DNA of 64,000 bases from Pseudomonas sp. C1C7 (GCF_013359595.1 NZ_JABFMP010000031.1:19443-83442); one strand, 5' to 3'; shown: positions 32,766 to 42,159, counted from the stretch's first letter. A program made the numbers and translations. The notes: generated by a model not told the origin, from the letters alone.

Positions 32766-35700
32766 TTACAGGGGTAAATGCCGACTCAACAACGCCCGCA
32801 ACGCCGCCGGCCGCACCGGCTTGGCCAGGTAATCCAGCCCCGCCGCATGCACTTGGGCCATCGTCTCCGGCCGGCCATCGGCGCTGATCACCACCCCCGG
32901 CACCGGCTCGCCCAATCGGGTACGCAACCAGGCCATCAAATCCGTGCCGGTTTCGCCATCGTCCAGGTGGTAATCCACCAGCGCCAATTGCGGCCGCAGC
33001 CCATCGCCGAGCAGCGCTGCGCACTCGTCGCGATTGCGCGCGGTCCAGACCTGGCAACCCCAGCGCGTCAGCAGGCTGTTCATGCCGATCAGGATGCTGT
33101 CCTCGTTATCGATGCACAGCACCTGCGCACCGCCGAGCAATTTGCCATTGAGTTCGGCCATCTTGACCGGCGACGCAGCGGTGGCCTTGGCCAACGGCAC
33201 ACGAATACTGAACACGCTGCCACGCCCCGGCCATGAGCGCACACGCAAGGTATGCCCCAACACGCGGCACAGGCCATCGGCAATCGCCAGGCCCAGACCC
33301 AGGCCTTTTTCGGCGCGGGTCTGATGGCTGTCCAGGCGCTTGAACTCTTCGAAAATCACCTGCTGCTTGTCTTCCGGAATCCCCGGCCCACGGTCCCAAA
33401 CCTCGAGTGAAAGCTCGCCCTGATGGCGGCGAACGCCCAGCAGCACCGGGCCTTTTGCGTAGCGGAAGGCATTGGTCAGGAAGTTCTGCAGGATCCGCCG
33501 CAACAGTTTGATATCGCTTTCGATGCGCAGCGCGCTGCCCCGGACGCGGAACTCCAGGCCCTGATCCCCCGCCAGGGCCTTGAACTCGGCACCGAGGGTG
33601 TCGAACAGCTCGTTGAGCGCAAAGGGCTTGATGTCGGGATTGATCTTGCCGTTCTCCAGGCGGGAAATATCCAGCAGGTCGCTGATCAGGTCTTCGGCCG
33701 AACGCAGCGAACTGTCCAGATGCTGCACCAGTTTTTGCGCCTCGCCGGACAGGCCGTCTTCCTGATGATTGAGCGCTGCGGAGAACAGCCGTGCGGCGTT
33801 CAGAGGCTGCATCAGGTCATGGCTGACCGCCGCCAGGAAGCGGGTTTTCGACTGGTTGGCCGCCTCGGCGTTGCCCTTGGCTTCGGTCAGCGCAACGTTG
33901 AGCTGCGACAGTTCACGGGTTCGTTCGGCCACGCGCTGTTCGAGGCTTTCATTGGCTTCAGTCAGCGCCTGCTCGGCTTCGCGGAACGGGGTGATGTCGG
34001 TGAAGCTCATGACGAAACCGCCGCCGGGCATCGGGTTGCCGATCAGCTCGATCACCCGGCCATTGGGGAACAGTCGCTCGGAAGTATGCGCGCGGCCCTG
34101 ACGCATCCAGTGCAGGCGGCGGGCGACGTGGACTTCCGCTTCACCGGGGCCGCACAGGCCGCGCTCGGCGTTGTGGCGAATGATGTCGGCAATCGGCCGA
34201 CCGACGCTGATCAAACCGTCCGGATAGTTGAACAGCTCCAGGTAACGACGGTTCCAGGCCACCAGTTTCAGCGATTGGTCGACCACGCTGATGCCCTGGC
34301 TGATGTTCTCGATCGCGCCTTGCAGCAGCGCACGGTTGAATTGCAGGACTTCCGAGGCTTCGTCGGCGATGCGCACCACGTCTTCGAGCTGCATCTCCCG
34401 GCCTTCGATGGCGGCTTTTACCACCGCGCGGGTCGACGAAGCGCCGAGCACACCGGCCAGCAAGCGCTCGGTATGGGCGATCCACTCGCTGTCGGCGTTC
34501 TGGTTCGGGTTGAAGCCTTTGCCCTGGCGGTAGGCAAAGCGGATGAAGCTTTGACGCGCACGCTCCTCACCCACGAAGCGGGCCGCCAGTTGCAGCAAGT
34601 CATCGATCTGCACCGCCAGCATCGAGCGCGCGCTGGGCCGTGCGCTGATTTCCTGGCCGATGAAACGACCGGCCTGCCAGTGTTCCGAAACCCGGGTCCG
34701 CGACAGCACCGAGACCCAGGCGAACAGCGTGAAGTTACCGGCCAGGGACAACACCACGCCCTGGGTCAGCGGGGTGATCGGCAGGTTCAGCGGGTTGCTG
34801 TGCAGCCAGGCAAGACCCGGGAAATTGCTCAGGGGCAAGCCGAGGCTGTGGGCGGCAATCGGCAGGATCAGGGTGTAGAACCAGAGGAAGGTCCCGGCGG
34901 CGAGGCCGGCGAACACACCGCGACGGTTGGCCTGTTTCCAGTACAACGCGCCGAGCATGGCCGGTGCCAGTTGGGTCACGGCGGCGAAGGCGATCTGGCC
35001 GATGGTCGCCAGGCTCGCGGTCGAGCCCAGCAGGCGGTAGCTGACGTAGGCCAGCAGCAGAATCACCACGATGGTCACGCGGCGCACCGACAGCATCCAC
35101 TGGCGGAACACTTCGAACGGACGCTCGGCGTTGTTGCGGCGCAGTAGCCATGGCAACAGCATGTCGTTGGAGACCATGGTCGACAGCGCGACGCTGGCCA
35201 CGATCACCATGCCGGTGGCCGCCGAGGCGCCACCGATAAAGGCCAGCAGTGCCAGAGCCGGGTGGGCCTGGGCCAGTGGCAGGCTGATGACGAAGGAGTC
35301 CGGCAATACCGAGCTTGGCAGCAGCATCTGCCCGGCCAGGGCGATCGGTACGACGAACAGGGCGGCGAGGGCGAGATAGGCGGGGAATACCCATTTGGCC
35401 AGGCGCAGATCCTGGGGCTCGATGTTTTCCACCACCGTCACATGGAATTGTCGCGGCAGGCAGATGATCGCCATCATCGCCACCCCTGTCTGCACCACCA
35501 TGGACGGCCAGTTCACGGTTTCCTTCCAGTATTGCTCCAGCCGCGGGGCGAGCATGGCCTGGTCGAACAGGTCGTCGAAACCGTCATACAGGCCGTAGGT
35601 CACGTAGGCGCCGACGGCCAGGAACGCAAACAGCTTCACCAGGGATTCGAAGGCAATCGCCAGCACCATGCCGCGGTGGTGTTCGGTGGCGTCGAGGTTG

Positions 35701-36236
35701 CGTGTACCGAAGACGATGGTGAACAACGCCAGAATCAGTGACACCACCAGGGCGGTGTCCTGGGCGCGAACCCCCATGGCGTCGGCGCCGGCACCGATCA
35801 GCAGGTTCACCCCCAGCACAATGCCTTTGAGCTGCAGGGCGATGTAGGGCAGCACGCCCACCAGGCAGATCAGCGCTACTACCACCGCCAGCGATTGGGA
35901 TTTGCCGTAGCGCGCGGCGATGAAGTCGGCGATGGAGGTGATGTTCTCCTGCTTGCTGATCATCACCATTTTTTGCAGGACCCAGGGCGCGCCTATCAGC
36001 AGCAGGATCGGCCCCAGGTAGATCGGCAGGAACGACCACAGCTGTTCGGCCGCCTGGCCCACCGCGCCGAAGAAGGTCCAGCTGGTGCAGTACACCGCCA
36101 GCGACAGGCTGTACACCCAGGCGCGCACCCGTGGTGGCAACGGCGCGCTGCGACGGTCACCGTAAAAGGCGATGGCGAACATGATGGCCATATAGGCCAG
36201 GGCGACGGCGGCAATCAACCCGCTGGACAGCGACAT
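32766..36236 (-). CDS. crbS: Hybrid sensor histidine kinase with SSS transporter domain (CrbS/MxtR type)
   Basis: This 1156-residue protein begins with a sodium/solute-symporter (SLC5) domain of about 13 helices, followed by a linker, a PAS domain (SVVDQSLKLVAWNRRYLELF), a coiled coil, HisKA with H-box AAVSHDLMQPLNAARL (about residue 804), an HATPase domain (NFLTNAFRYAKG, DRGPGIPE, GLGLGLAIADG), and a C-terminal receiver with phospho-Asp in LALVDYHLDDGETG (about residue 1087). The layout matches CrbS/MxtR, which with the LuxR-type regulator CrbR/ErdR controls acetate use. No response regulator lies next to it. CGGAG stands six bases before the ATG. Confidence 0.88.
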   Translation of the reverse strand: MSLSSGLIAAVALAYMAIMFAIAFYGDRRSAPLPPRVRAWVYSLSLAVYCTSWTFFGAVGQAAEQLWSFLPIYLGPILLLIGAPWVLQKMVMISKQENITSIADFIAARYGKSQSLAVVVALICLVGVLPYIALQLKGIVLGVNLLIGAGADAMGVRAQDTALVVSLILALFTIVFGTRNLDATEHHRGMVLAIAFESLVKLFAFLAVGAYVTYGLYDGFDDLFDQAMLAPRLEQYWKETVNWPSMVVQTGVAMMAIICLPRQFHVTVVENIEPQDLRLAKWVFPAYLALAALFVVPIALAGQMLLPSSVLPDSFVISLPLAQAHPALALLAFIGGASAATGMVIVASVALSTMVSNDMLLPWLLRRNNAERPFEVFRQWMLSVRRVTIVVILLLAYVSYRLLGSTASLATIGQIAFAAVTQLAPAMLGALYWKQANRRGVFAGLAAGTFLWFYTLILPIAAHSLGLPLSNFPGLAWLHSNPLNLPITPLTQGVVLSLAGNFTLFAWVSVLSRTRVSEHWQAGRFIGQEISARPSARSMLAVQIDDLLQLAARFVGEERARQSFIRFAYRQGKGFNPNQNADSEWIAHTERLLAGVLGASSTRAVVKAAIEGREMQLEDVVRIADEASEVLQFNRALLQGAIENISQGISVVDQSLKLVAWNRRYLELFNYPDGLISVGRPIADIIRHNAERGLCGPGEAEVHVARRLHWMRQGRAHTSERLFPNGRVIELIGNPMPGGGFVMSFTDITPFREAEQALTEANESLEQRVAERTRELSQLNVALTEAKGNAEAANQSKTRFLAAVSHDLMQPLNAARLFSAALNHQEDGLSGEAQKLVQHLDSSLRSAEDLISDLLDISRLENGKINPDIKPFALNELFDTLGAEFKALAGDQGLEFRVRGSALRIESDIKLLRRILQNFLTNAFRYAKGPVLLGVRRHQGELSLEVWDRGPGIPEDKQQVIFEEFKRLDSHQTRAEKGLGLGLAIADGLCRVLGHTLRVRSWPGRGSVFSIRVPLAKATAASPVKMAELNGKLLGGAQVLCIDNEDSILIGMNSLLTRWGCQVWTARNRDECAALLGDGLRPQLALVDYHLDDGETGTDLMAWLRTRLGEPVPGVVISADGRPETMAQVHAAGLDYLAKPVRPAALRALLSRHLPL

Positions 36237-36383
36237 GGGAACTCCGGATAACCAAAGGCACCCGGGCCTCCCGCCCGGACAAGCACAGTCTCGCACGATG
36301 GCAGGGGTTAGTCAGTGTCGACCAAGGTCGTGGCGTGGCGGGGTGTCGCAGGGGAAGTCAGGGGGATTTGTGGTGCCTGGGCC

Positions 36384-36474
36384 GGCCTCTTCGCGGGCAA
36401 GCCCGCTCCCACAGTTGACCGAGTGGTGTCAGAAAAACCGGTCCAATGTGGGAGCGGGCTTGCTCGCGAATGGC
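36384..36474. repeat. REPIN between the hybrid kinase and the TetR gene
   Basis: CTTCGCGGGCAAGCCCGCTC and its facing partner GGAGCGGGCTTGCTCGCGAA flank about 35 bases that include TCAGAAAAACCGGTC. Confidence 0.9.
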
Positions 36475-36478
36475 GGCC

Positions 36479-37015
36479 TCACTGATTCAACGCAATCTCG
36501 ATCAACCGATGCAGCTCTTCCACCTCCAGCGGCGCCTCGGCAAACAGAATGCGAAACACGATCGGCGCGGCGATCAGGTTGATCAGTCGGTCCACGCCCG
36601 GGTTGGGTTGGTCGGGATAGCGATTGAGGATGGCCTGCAATTGCCCGCCGATGATCGTCGCGCAATAGGCCGGCTTGAGGCTCGCCTGCACGTCGCGCAG
36701 CATGCAGCGACCGGGCTCGGAGTTCATCTCGTCCAGATACTGTTCGGCCCAGGCCCGCAGGTCGCCCGGCAGGCTGCCGGTGTTGGCCGATTCGGTTTCC
36801 GGTTGCAGGCGCGCCATGGCGACGTCCGCCAGCAGCGCCGCCAGATCGCCCCAGCGCCGGTAGATGGTCGAAGGCGTGACCCCCGCACGCGCGGCGATCT
36901 GCGGCACGGTCACGCTGGCGCGGTCCTGCTCTTCGAGCAGTTCGCGCACGGCGGTATGAATCGATTCCTGTACCCGGGCGCTGCGCCCGCCGGGGCGTAA
37001 TGTGGGAGCGGTCAT
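36479..37015 (-). CDS. TetR/AcrR family transcriptional regulator
   Basis: This 178-residue protein has an N-terminal TetR helix-turn-helix (TVPQIAARAGVTPSTIYRRWGD) and a C-terminal ligand domain of the TetR_C_16-like kind (FRILFAEAPLEVEEL at the end). It is divergent from an MFS transporter, the usual arrangement for repressor control of an efflux gene. The spacer holds a 12-bp inverted repeat that is the best operator candidate. Confidence 0.92.
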   Translation of the reverse strand: MTAPTLRPGGRSARVQESIHTAVRELLEEQDRASVTVPQIAARAGVTPSTIYRRWGDLAALLADVAMARLQPETESANTGSLPGDLRAWAEQYLDEMNSEPGRCMLRDVQASLKPAYCATIIGGQLQAILNRYPDQPNPGVDRLINLIAAPIVFRILFAEAPLEVEELHRLIEIALNQ

Positions 37016-37116
37016 TGCGTGTTTCCTGTGTGGCGCCGCAGACGACTGCGGTCCTGAAAAACCATGGATCGGACCTTAACACAAAGAATTTGCTTTAAGA
37101 GCAAATCGGTAGCACA

Positions 37117-37149
37117 CTCCGCAAAAGCAAAAAATTAGCTTTTGCGGAG
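37117..37149. promoter_or_regulatory. Inverted repeat in the TetR/MFS spacer (putative operator)
   Basis: CTCCGCAAAAGC (37117-37128) is the exact reverse complement of GCTTTTGCGGAG (37138-37149), with a 9-base centre. The right arm contains the GGAG that is the ribosome binding site of the MFS gene. A smaller similar motif TTTGCTTTAAGAGCAAA lies at 37089-37105. Confidence 0.8.
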
Positions 37150-37157
37150 CATTTCCC

Positions 37158-38348
37158 ATGTCCAGTACCCCTTCAAATCGTGCCAGCCTGTGGTTCCTGG
37201 CGATCACGCTGCTGAGTTTTCTCGCAGCCTCCACGGCGCCGACGCCCTTGTATCACCTGTATCAGGAGCAGCTGCATTTCTCGGCGGCCATCCTGACGCT
37301 GATCTTCGGTGTCTACGCCATCAGCCTGTTGGTGGCGCTGCTGACGGTCGGTTCGCTGTCCGATCACCTGGGCCGCAAGCCGGTGATTTTCACAGCGGTG
37401 CTGCTCAACATCGTGGCCATGCTGCTGTTCATCTATGCCGACAGCGTCGCCTGGCTGATCAGCGCCAGGGTGCTGCAAGGTTTCGCCACCGGCATGGCCA
37501 CCGCGGTATTGAGCGCGACGCTGCTCGATACCGACCGCCAGCAAGGGCCGCTGATCAATAGCGTGGCACCTTTGATGGGCATGGCAATTGGTGGCCTGGG
37601 TTGCGGATTGCTGGCCGAATTCGCGCCAGCGCCCTTGCACCTGACCTACTGGCTGCTGCTGGTGCTGTTCGGGCTGCAGGCGGTTTACGTCTGGCGCCTG
37701 CCGGAAAGCGTCTCGCCACAGCCCGGCGCATGGGCGTCGCTGCGACCGACCCTGCATGTGCCGGTGCAGGCGCGAGCCACCTTGTGGCGCCTGCTGGCGC
37801 TCAACACCGCGACCTGGGCGCTGGGTGGCTTCTTCGCCTCCCTGGCGCCATCGCTGGTGCGCGCGGCCACCGGATCGACGTCGAACCTGATCGGCGGCGC
37901 GACCGTGGCGACCTTGACCATGACCGGCGCCCTGATGATTTTCACCCTGCGCAATCGCCCGGCCAGCCTGGGGCTGCGCATCGGCGCGAGTTCGCTGCCC
38001 GTGGGCATCTCGCTGATCCTGATCGGCGTCCACAGCGCCAGCCTCGCACTGTTCTTCATCGGCACCCTCATCGCCGGCTGCGGCTTTGGCGCCGGTTTCC
38101 TCGGCACGGTGCGCACCCTGGTTCCACTGGCGCTGCCCCATGAGCGCGCGGGGCTGATGTCGGCGTACTACGTGCTCAGCTACCTGGCGTTCTGCCTGCC
38201 TTCGTTGCTGGCCGGCAACCTGGCGCGCACCTTGGGTCTGGTGGCGACCACCGATGGTTATGCCGGGGTGTTGATCGTGCTGTCGCTGGGGGCGTTGCTG
38301 GCGATGATGCGTCAGCGTGCCGCCAATATTTGCAGCAGTGCCGGTTGA
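37158..38348 (+). CDS. MFS transporter, likely drug/metabolite efflux
   Basis: This 396-residue protein has about 12 helices. The MFS motif A is GSLSDHLGRKPVIFTAVLLN after helix 2, and the start MSSTPSNRASLWF is near ASTAPTPLYHLYQ, common in TetR-linked transporters. GGAG at 37145 spaces well to the ATG. The divergent TetR gene probably represses it through the palindrome that covers this ribosome binding site. Confidence 0.9.
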   Translation: MSSTPSNRASLWFLAITLLSFLAASTAPTPLYHLYQEQLHFSAAILTLIFGVYAISLLVALLTVGSLSDHLGRKPVIFTAVLLNIVAMLLFIYADSVAWLISARVLQGFATGMATAVLSATLLDTDRQQGPLINSVAPLMGMAIGGLGCGLLAEFAPAPLHLTYWLLLVLFGLQAVYVWRLPESVSPQPGAWASLRPTLHVPVQARATLWRLLALNTATWALGGFFASLAPSLVRAATGSTSNLIGGATVATLTMTGALMIFTLRNRPASLGLRIGASSLPVGISLILIGVHSASLALFFIGTLIAGCGFGAGFLGTVRTLVPLALPHERAGLMSAYYVLSYLAFCLPSLLAGNLARTLGLVATTDGYAGVLIVLSLGALLAMMRQRAANICSSAG

Positions 38349-38485
38349 CCCTGTAAATGCAGGTCGGATTCAGCTAAATCTGTTTTATCTGCAAAACCGA
38401 TAACTTATAGAGAAATTACCCGTTATATCGATATTCGATTCGGATCTATGATGGGCTCCACCTCACCAGAGGACAGGAGCCCACC

Positions 38486-39637
38486 ATGACATGCACCAAC
38501 ACCGCCAAACCCGGCATCAAGCCGCTCACCCACCTGCAACACCCGCGGGAAGTGATTCGCCAGTTCACGCCCAACTGGTTCGCCGCCACCATGGGCACCG
38601 GGGTGCTGGCCCTGGCCCTGGCCCAATTGCCGGTAGCCAGTCCCGTACTACACGCCATCGCCGAAGGCCTCTGGCAGTTCAACATCGGCTTGTTCCTGTT
38701 GTTCACCGCGCTGTACACCGCGCGCTGGGTGCTGTTTTTCGATGAGGCACGGCGAATTTTCGGGCATTCCACGGTTTCGATGTTTTTCGGCACCATTCCC
38801 ATGGGCCTGGCCACCATCATCAACGGTTTTCTGGTGTTCGGCCTGCCGCGCTGGGGCGAGGGTGTGATTTCCCTGGCTGAAACCTTGTGGTGGCTGGATG
38901 TGGCGTTGTCCCTGGCGTGCGGGGTGTTGATTCCCTTCATGATGTTCACCCGCCAGGAGCACAGCATCGACCAGATGACCGCCGTGTGGCTGTTGCCGGT
39001 GGTGGCGGCGGAAGTGGCGGCCGCCAGCGGTGGCCTGCTGGCGCCGCACCTGGCCGATGCCCACGGGCAACTGGTGATGCTGGTGACCAGCTATGTGCTC
39101 TGGGCGTTTTCCCTGCCGGTGGCGTTCAGCATTCTGACGATTCTGCTGCTGCGCATGGCCCTGCATAAACTGCCCCACGAAAACATGGCCGCTTCGAGCT
39201 GGCTGGCCTTGGGGCCGATCGGTACCGGTGCGCTGGGGATGTTGCTGCTGGGCGCTGACGCGCCGGCGATCTTCGCCGCCAATGGCTTGCCGGGCGTGGG
39301 TGAAATCGCCGCCGGAACGGGGCTGGTCGCCGGCATCACGCTGTGGGGCTTGGGCTTGTGGTGGATGCTGATGGCCGTGCTGATCACCCTGAAATACCTG
39401 CGCGCCGGCATTCCGTTCAACCTCGGCTGGTGGGGTTTCACCTTCCCCCTGGGCGTCTATTCGCTGGCAACGCTGAAACTGGCCAGCACCCTGCACCTGA
39501 CGTTTTTCAGTGTCTTCGGTTGTGTGCTGGTGACCCTGCTGGCGGTGATGTGGCTGATCGTCGGCAAGCGCACGCTGCAAGGCGCATGGCGCGGTGAGCT
39601 GTTCGTCTCGCCGTGCATTGCAGGATTGAAGAAATAA
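38486..39637 (+). CDS. TDT family transporter (SLAC1/TehA-like)
   Basis: This 383-residue membrane protein belongs to the tellurite-resistance/dicarboxylate transporter family. It begins after a short cytosolic tail with FTPNWFAATMGTGVLALAL, a characteristic start of the first helix, and has about 10 helices. Family members include TehA, the malate carrier Mae1, sulfite exporters and SLAC1 anion channels, so the substrate is open. AGGACAGGAG stands upstream of the ATG. The leader is unusually AT-rich for this genome. Confidence 0.87.
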   Translation: MTCTNTAKPGIKPLTHLQHPREVIRQFTPNWFAATMGTGVLALALAQLPVASPVLHAIAEGLWQFNIGLFLLFTALYTARWVLFFDEARRIFGHSTVSMFFGTIPMGLATIINGFLVFGLPRWGEGVISLAETLWWLDVALSLACGVLIPFMMFTRQEHSIDQMTAVWLLPVVAAEVAAASGGLLAPHLADAHGQLVMLVTSYVLWAFSLPVAFSILTILLLRMALHKLPHENMAASSWLALGPIGTGALGMLLLGADAPAIFAANGLPGVGEIAAGTGLVAGITLWGLGLWWMLMAVLITLKYLRAGIPFNLGWWGFTFPLGVYSLATLKLASTLHLTFFSVFGCVLVTLLAVMWLIVGKRTLQGAWRGELFVSPCIAGLKK

Positions 39638-39754
39638 AATCGTCGAAGATTGGGTAATGTGTGGCCCTGAGTCAGCGTGAAGCGTTCCAATCAACGTATT
39701 CACGCTGCTCTCTATACTTCGCCACCTGCTACCTCAATCAGGGACACATGGACG

Positions 39755-41629
39755 ATGAGTCACCCCTCGCAATTCAACCTGCTGCGCACACGGCGCTTTC
39801 TGCCGTTCTTCGTGACCCAGTCACTGGGTGCCTTCAACGACAACATTTTCAAGCAGTCGCTGATCCTGGCCATTCTGTACAAGCTGGCGATCGAGGGTGA
39901 CCGCTCGATCTGGGTCAACCTGTGCGCGCTGCTGTTCATCCTGCCGTTCTTCCTGTTTTCGGCGCTGGCCGGGCAGTTCGGGGAAAAGTTCGCCAAGGAT
40001 GCGCTGATCCGTCTGATCAAGCTCGGCGAAATCGCCATCATGGCGGTGGGCGCGGTGGGGTTCATGTTCGATCACCTGTCGCTGATGCTGCTGGCGCTGT
40101 TCGCCATGGGTACCCACTCGGCGCTGTTCGGCCCGGTGAAGTATTCGATCCTGCCCCAGGCACTGCATGAAGACGAACTGGTCGGCGGCAACGGCCTGGT
40201 GGAAATGGGCACCTTCCTGGCGATCCTCGCGGGGACCATCGGCGCCGGGATCATGATGTCCTCCACTCATTACGCGCCGGTAGTTTCCACGGCGATCATC
40301 GGCATCGCCGTTCTCGGCTACCTGGCCAGTCGCGGCATTCCACGGGCGGCGGCCGCGACGCCGCAACTGCGCCTGAACTGGAACATTTTCAGTGAGTCCT
40401 GGGCGACGCTGAAGCTGGGCCTCGGGCAAACGCCGGCGGTATCGCGCTCGATCGTCGGCAACTCCTGGTTCTGGTTTGTCGGGGCGATTTACCTGACGCA
40501 GATCCCGGCCTATGCCAAGGAGTGGATGCACGGTGACGAAACGGTCGTAACTCTGATTCTCACGGTGTTCTCGGTGGGCATCGCCGTGGGTTCGATGCTC
40601 TGCGAAAGGCTGTCCGGGCGCAAAGTCGAAATCGGCCTGGTGCCGTTCGGCTCGTTCGGCCTGACGGTGTTCGGCCTGCTGTTGTGGTGGCACTCCGGCG
40701 CAATTCCCGAGAGTGCGGCCGGGCACGGCTGGATCGAGATTCTCGGTTTCGGCCACGCCTGGCTGGTGCTGCTCGACATCCTCGGCCTGGGCGTGTTCGG
40801 TGGTTTCTATATCGTGCCGCTGTACGCGTTGATCCAGTCGCGCACCGCCGAGGACGAGCGGGCGCGGGTGATCGCCGCCAACAACATTCTCAACGCGCTG
40901 TTCATGGTGGTCTCGGCGATTGTCTCGATCATCCTGCTGAGCATGGCCAAGCTGTCGATTCCGCAGTTGTTCCTGGTGGTGTCTTTGCTGAATATCGGCG
41001 TCAACGCCTACATCTTCAAAATCGTCCCCGAGTTCACCATGCGTTTCATGATCTGGCTGCTCAGCCATTCCATGTATCGCGTGGAACACCGCAACCTGCA
41101 GCTGATCCCGGATGACGGCGCGGCGTTGCTGGTGTGCAACCACGTGTCGTTCGTCGATGCCCTGCTGATCAGCGGCGCGGTGCGCAGGCCGATTCGCTTT
41201 GTCATGTACTACAAGATCTACAACCTGCCGGTGCTGAACTTTGTTTTCCGCACGGCGGGGGCGATTCCGATTGCCGGGCGTCAGGAAGATATCCAGATCT
41301 ACGAGCAGGCCTTCACCCGCATTGCCCGTTATCTGAAGGAAGGCGAGCTGGTGTGCATTTTCCCTGAAGGGAAATTGACCGCCGATGGCGAGATCAGCGA
41401 ATTCAAGGGCGGGCTGACGCGGATTCTCGAGGAGACGCCGGTGCCGGTGATTCCCTTGGCGTTGCAGGGATTGTGGGGGAGTTTCTTCAGCCGCGATCCG
41501 GCCAAGGGGCTGTTTCGTCGGTTGTGGTCGCGGGTGACTGTGGTGGCGGGAGAGGCGGTGGCCGTGGACGCGGCGCAGCCTGCCAGGTTGCAGGTGTTGG
41601 TGGGGGAATTGCGTGGCACCGTCCGATAG
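39755..41629 (+). CDS. LplT-like MFS domain fused to PlsC-like acyltransferase
   Basis: This 624-residue protein joins an MFS domain of about 12 helices (residues 1-430, starting FLPFFVTQSLGAFNDNIFKQS, an LplT-type start) to a lysophospholipid acyltransferase domain. The acyltransferase shows the NHxxxxD box (VCNHVSFVDALLIS) and the FPEG box (VCIFPEGKLTADGE). In E. coli the LplT and Aas proteins are separate. This fusion would flip lysophospholipids inward and reacylate them. It lacks an Aas acyl-ACP synthetase part. A GGGA lies ten bases before the start. Confidence 0.9.
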   Translation: MSHPSQFNLLRTRRFLPFFVTQSLGAFNDNIFKQSLILAILYKLAIEGDRSIWVNLCALLFILPFFLFSALAGQFGEKFAKDALIRLIKLGEIAIMAVGAVGFMFDHLSLMLLALFAMGTHSALFGPVKYSILPQALHEDELVGGNGLVEMGTFLAILAGTIGAGIMMSSTHYAPVVSTAIIGIAVLGYLASRGIPRAAAATPQLRLNWNIFSESWATLKLGLGQTPAVSRSIVGNSWFWFVGAIYLTQIPAYAKEWMHGDETVVTLILTVFSVGIAVGSMLCERLSGRKVEIGLVPFGSFGLTVFGLLLWWHSGAIPESAAGHGWIEILGFGHAWLVLLDILGLGVFGGFYIVPLYALIQSRTAEDERARVIAANNILNALFMVVSAIVSIILLSMAKLSIPQLFLVVSLLNIGVNAYIFKIVPEFTMRFMIWLLSHSMYRVEHRNLQLIPDDGAALLVCNHVSFVDALLISGAVRRPIRFVMYYKIYNLPVLNFVFRTAGAIPIAGRQEDIQIYEQAFTRIARYLKEGELVCIFPEGKLTADGEISEFKGGLTRILEETPVPVIPLALQGLWGSFFSRDPAKGLFRRLWSRVTVVAGEAVAVDAAQPARLQVLVGELRGTVR

Positions 41630-41640
41630 TCGGTGACAGG

Positions 41641-41720
41641 ACCGGCCTCTTCGCGGGCAAGCCCGCTCCCACAGGTTTTGTGGTTGCCCTGTAGGCGCGA
41701 GGCTTGCCCGCGAAGAGGCC
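41641..41720. repeat. REPIN between the acyltransferase fusion and sugE
   Basis: CTTCGCGGGCAAGCCCGCTC and the facing GCGCGAGGCTTGCCCGCGAA flank about 30 bases between convergent genes. Confidence 0.88.
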
Positions 41721-41726
41721 AGTGGC

Positions 41727-42041
41727 CTAAGCGCTGACCTTGAGCCCAACCAACCCGGCAACGATCAACGCCACACTGGCCAACCGCACCAGCGCCATCG
41801 ATTCCCCAAACAGAATGATCCCGGCGATCACCGTACCCACGGCACCCACGCCGGTCCAGATCGCATAGGCCGTACCCAGCGGCAATTCCTTCATGGCCAG
41901 ACCCAGCAAGCCAAGGCTGATCGCCATGGCGGCAACGGTGAGGGCGGTGGGGAGAGGGCGGCTGAAGCCGTCGGTGTATTTGAGGCCAACGGCCCAGCCG
42001 ACTTCGAACAGGCCGGCGAAAAACAGAATGATCCAGGACAT
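41727..42041 (-). CDS. sugE: SMR family guanidinium exporter (Gdx/SugE)
   Basis: This 104-residue four-helix protein is of the small multidrug resistance family, Gdx (SugE) subtype. The first helix carries the central Glu in FFAGLFEVGWAVGLKY, and the second loop reads GFSRPLP as in Gdx proteins. Gdx exchanges guanidinium for protons. The assignment is supported strongly by a guanidine-II riboswitch in its leader. GGAGG stands five bases before the ATG; an in-frame ATG four codons upstream overlaps that site. Confidence 0.94.
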   Translation of the reverse strand: MSWIILFFAGLFEVGWAVGLKYTDGFSRPLPTALTVAAMAISLGLLGLAMKELPLGTAYAIWTGVGAVGTVIAGIILFGESMALVRLASVALIVAGLVGLKVSA

Positions 42042-42059
42042 GCAAACCTCCATCGATTG

Positions 42060-42113
42060 ACGGGGTCGTCCCCAGATTAATGACTCGTCAGAGCTGCGAG
42101 GTCGTCCTCGCGT
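42060..42113 (-). ncRNA. Guanidine-II riboswitch (mini-ykkC)
   Basis: On the minus strand two short hairpins each carry an ACGA tetraloop: GCGAGG-ACGA-CCTCGC (42096-42111) and GGGG-ACGA-CCCC (42062-42073). Two ACGR loops about 20-30 bases apart define the mini-ykkC class. The second hairpin ends 11 bases before the sugE ribosome binding site, which suits translational control. Guanidinium binding should turn sugE on. Confidence 0.93.
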
Positions 42114-42159
42114 TGCGCCATAGAGTGCCCAGCATTAATCCGGGGATCAAGTTTTCGGA

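Noticed and set aside
32742..32766. A REP arm after rmuC (CTCTGTAGGAGGTCGG)
   Set aside because: Only about 12 bases match the repeat core, too short to call.
39821..41761. A 646-codon antisense frame across the MFS-acyltransferase gene
   Set aside because: Extremely His/Arg/Gln-rich translation and no start signals; shadow frame.
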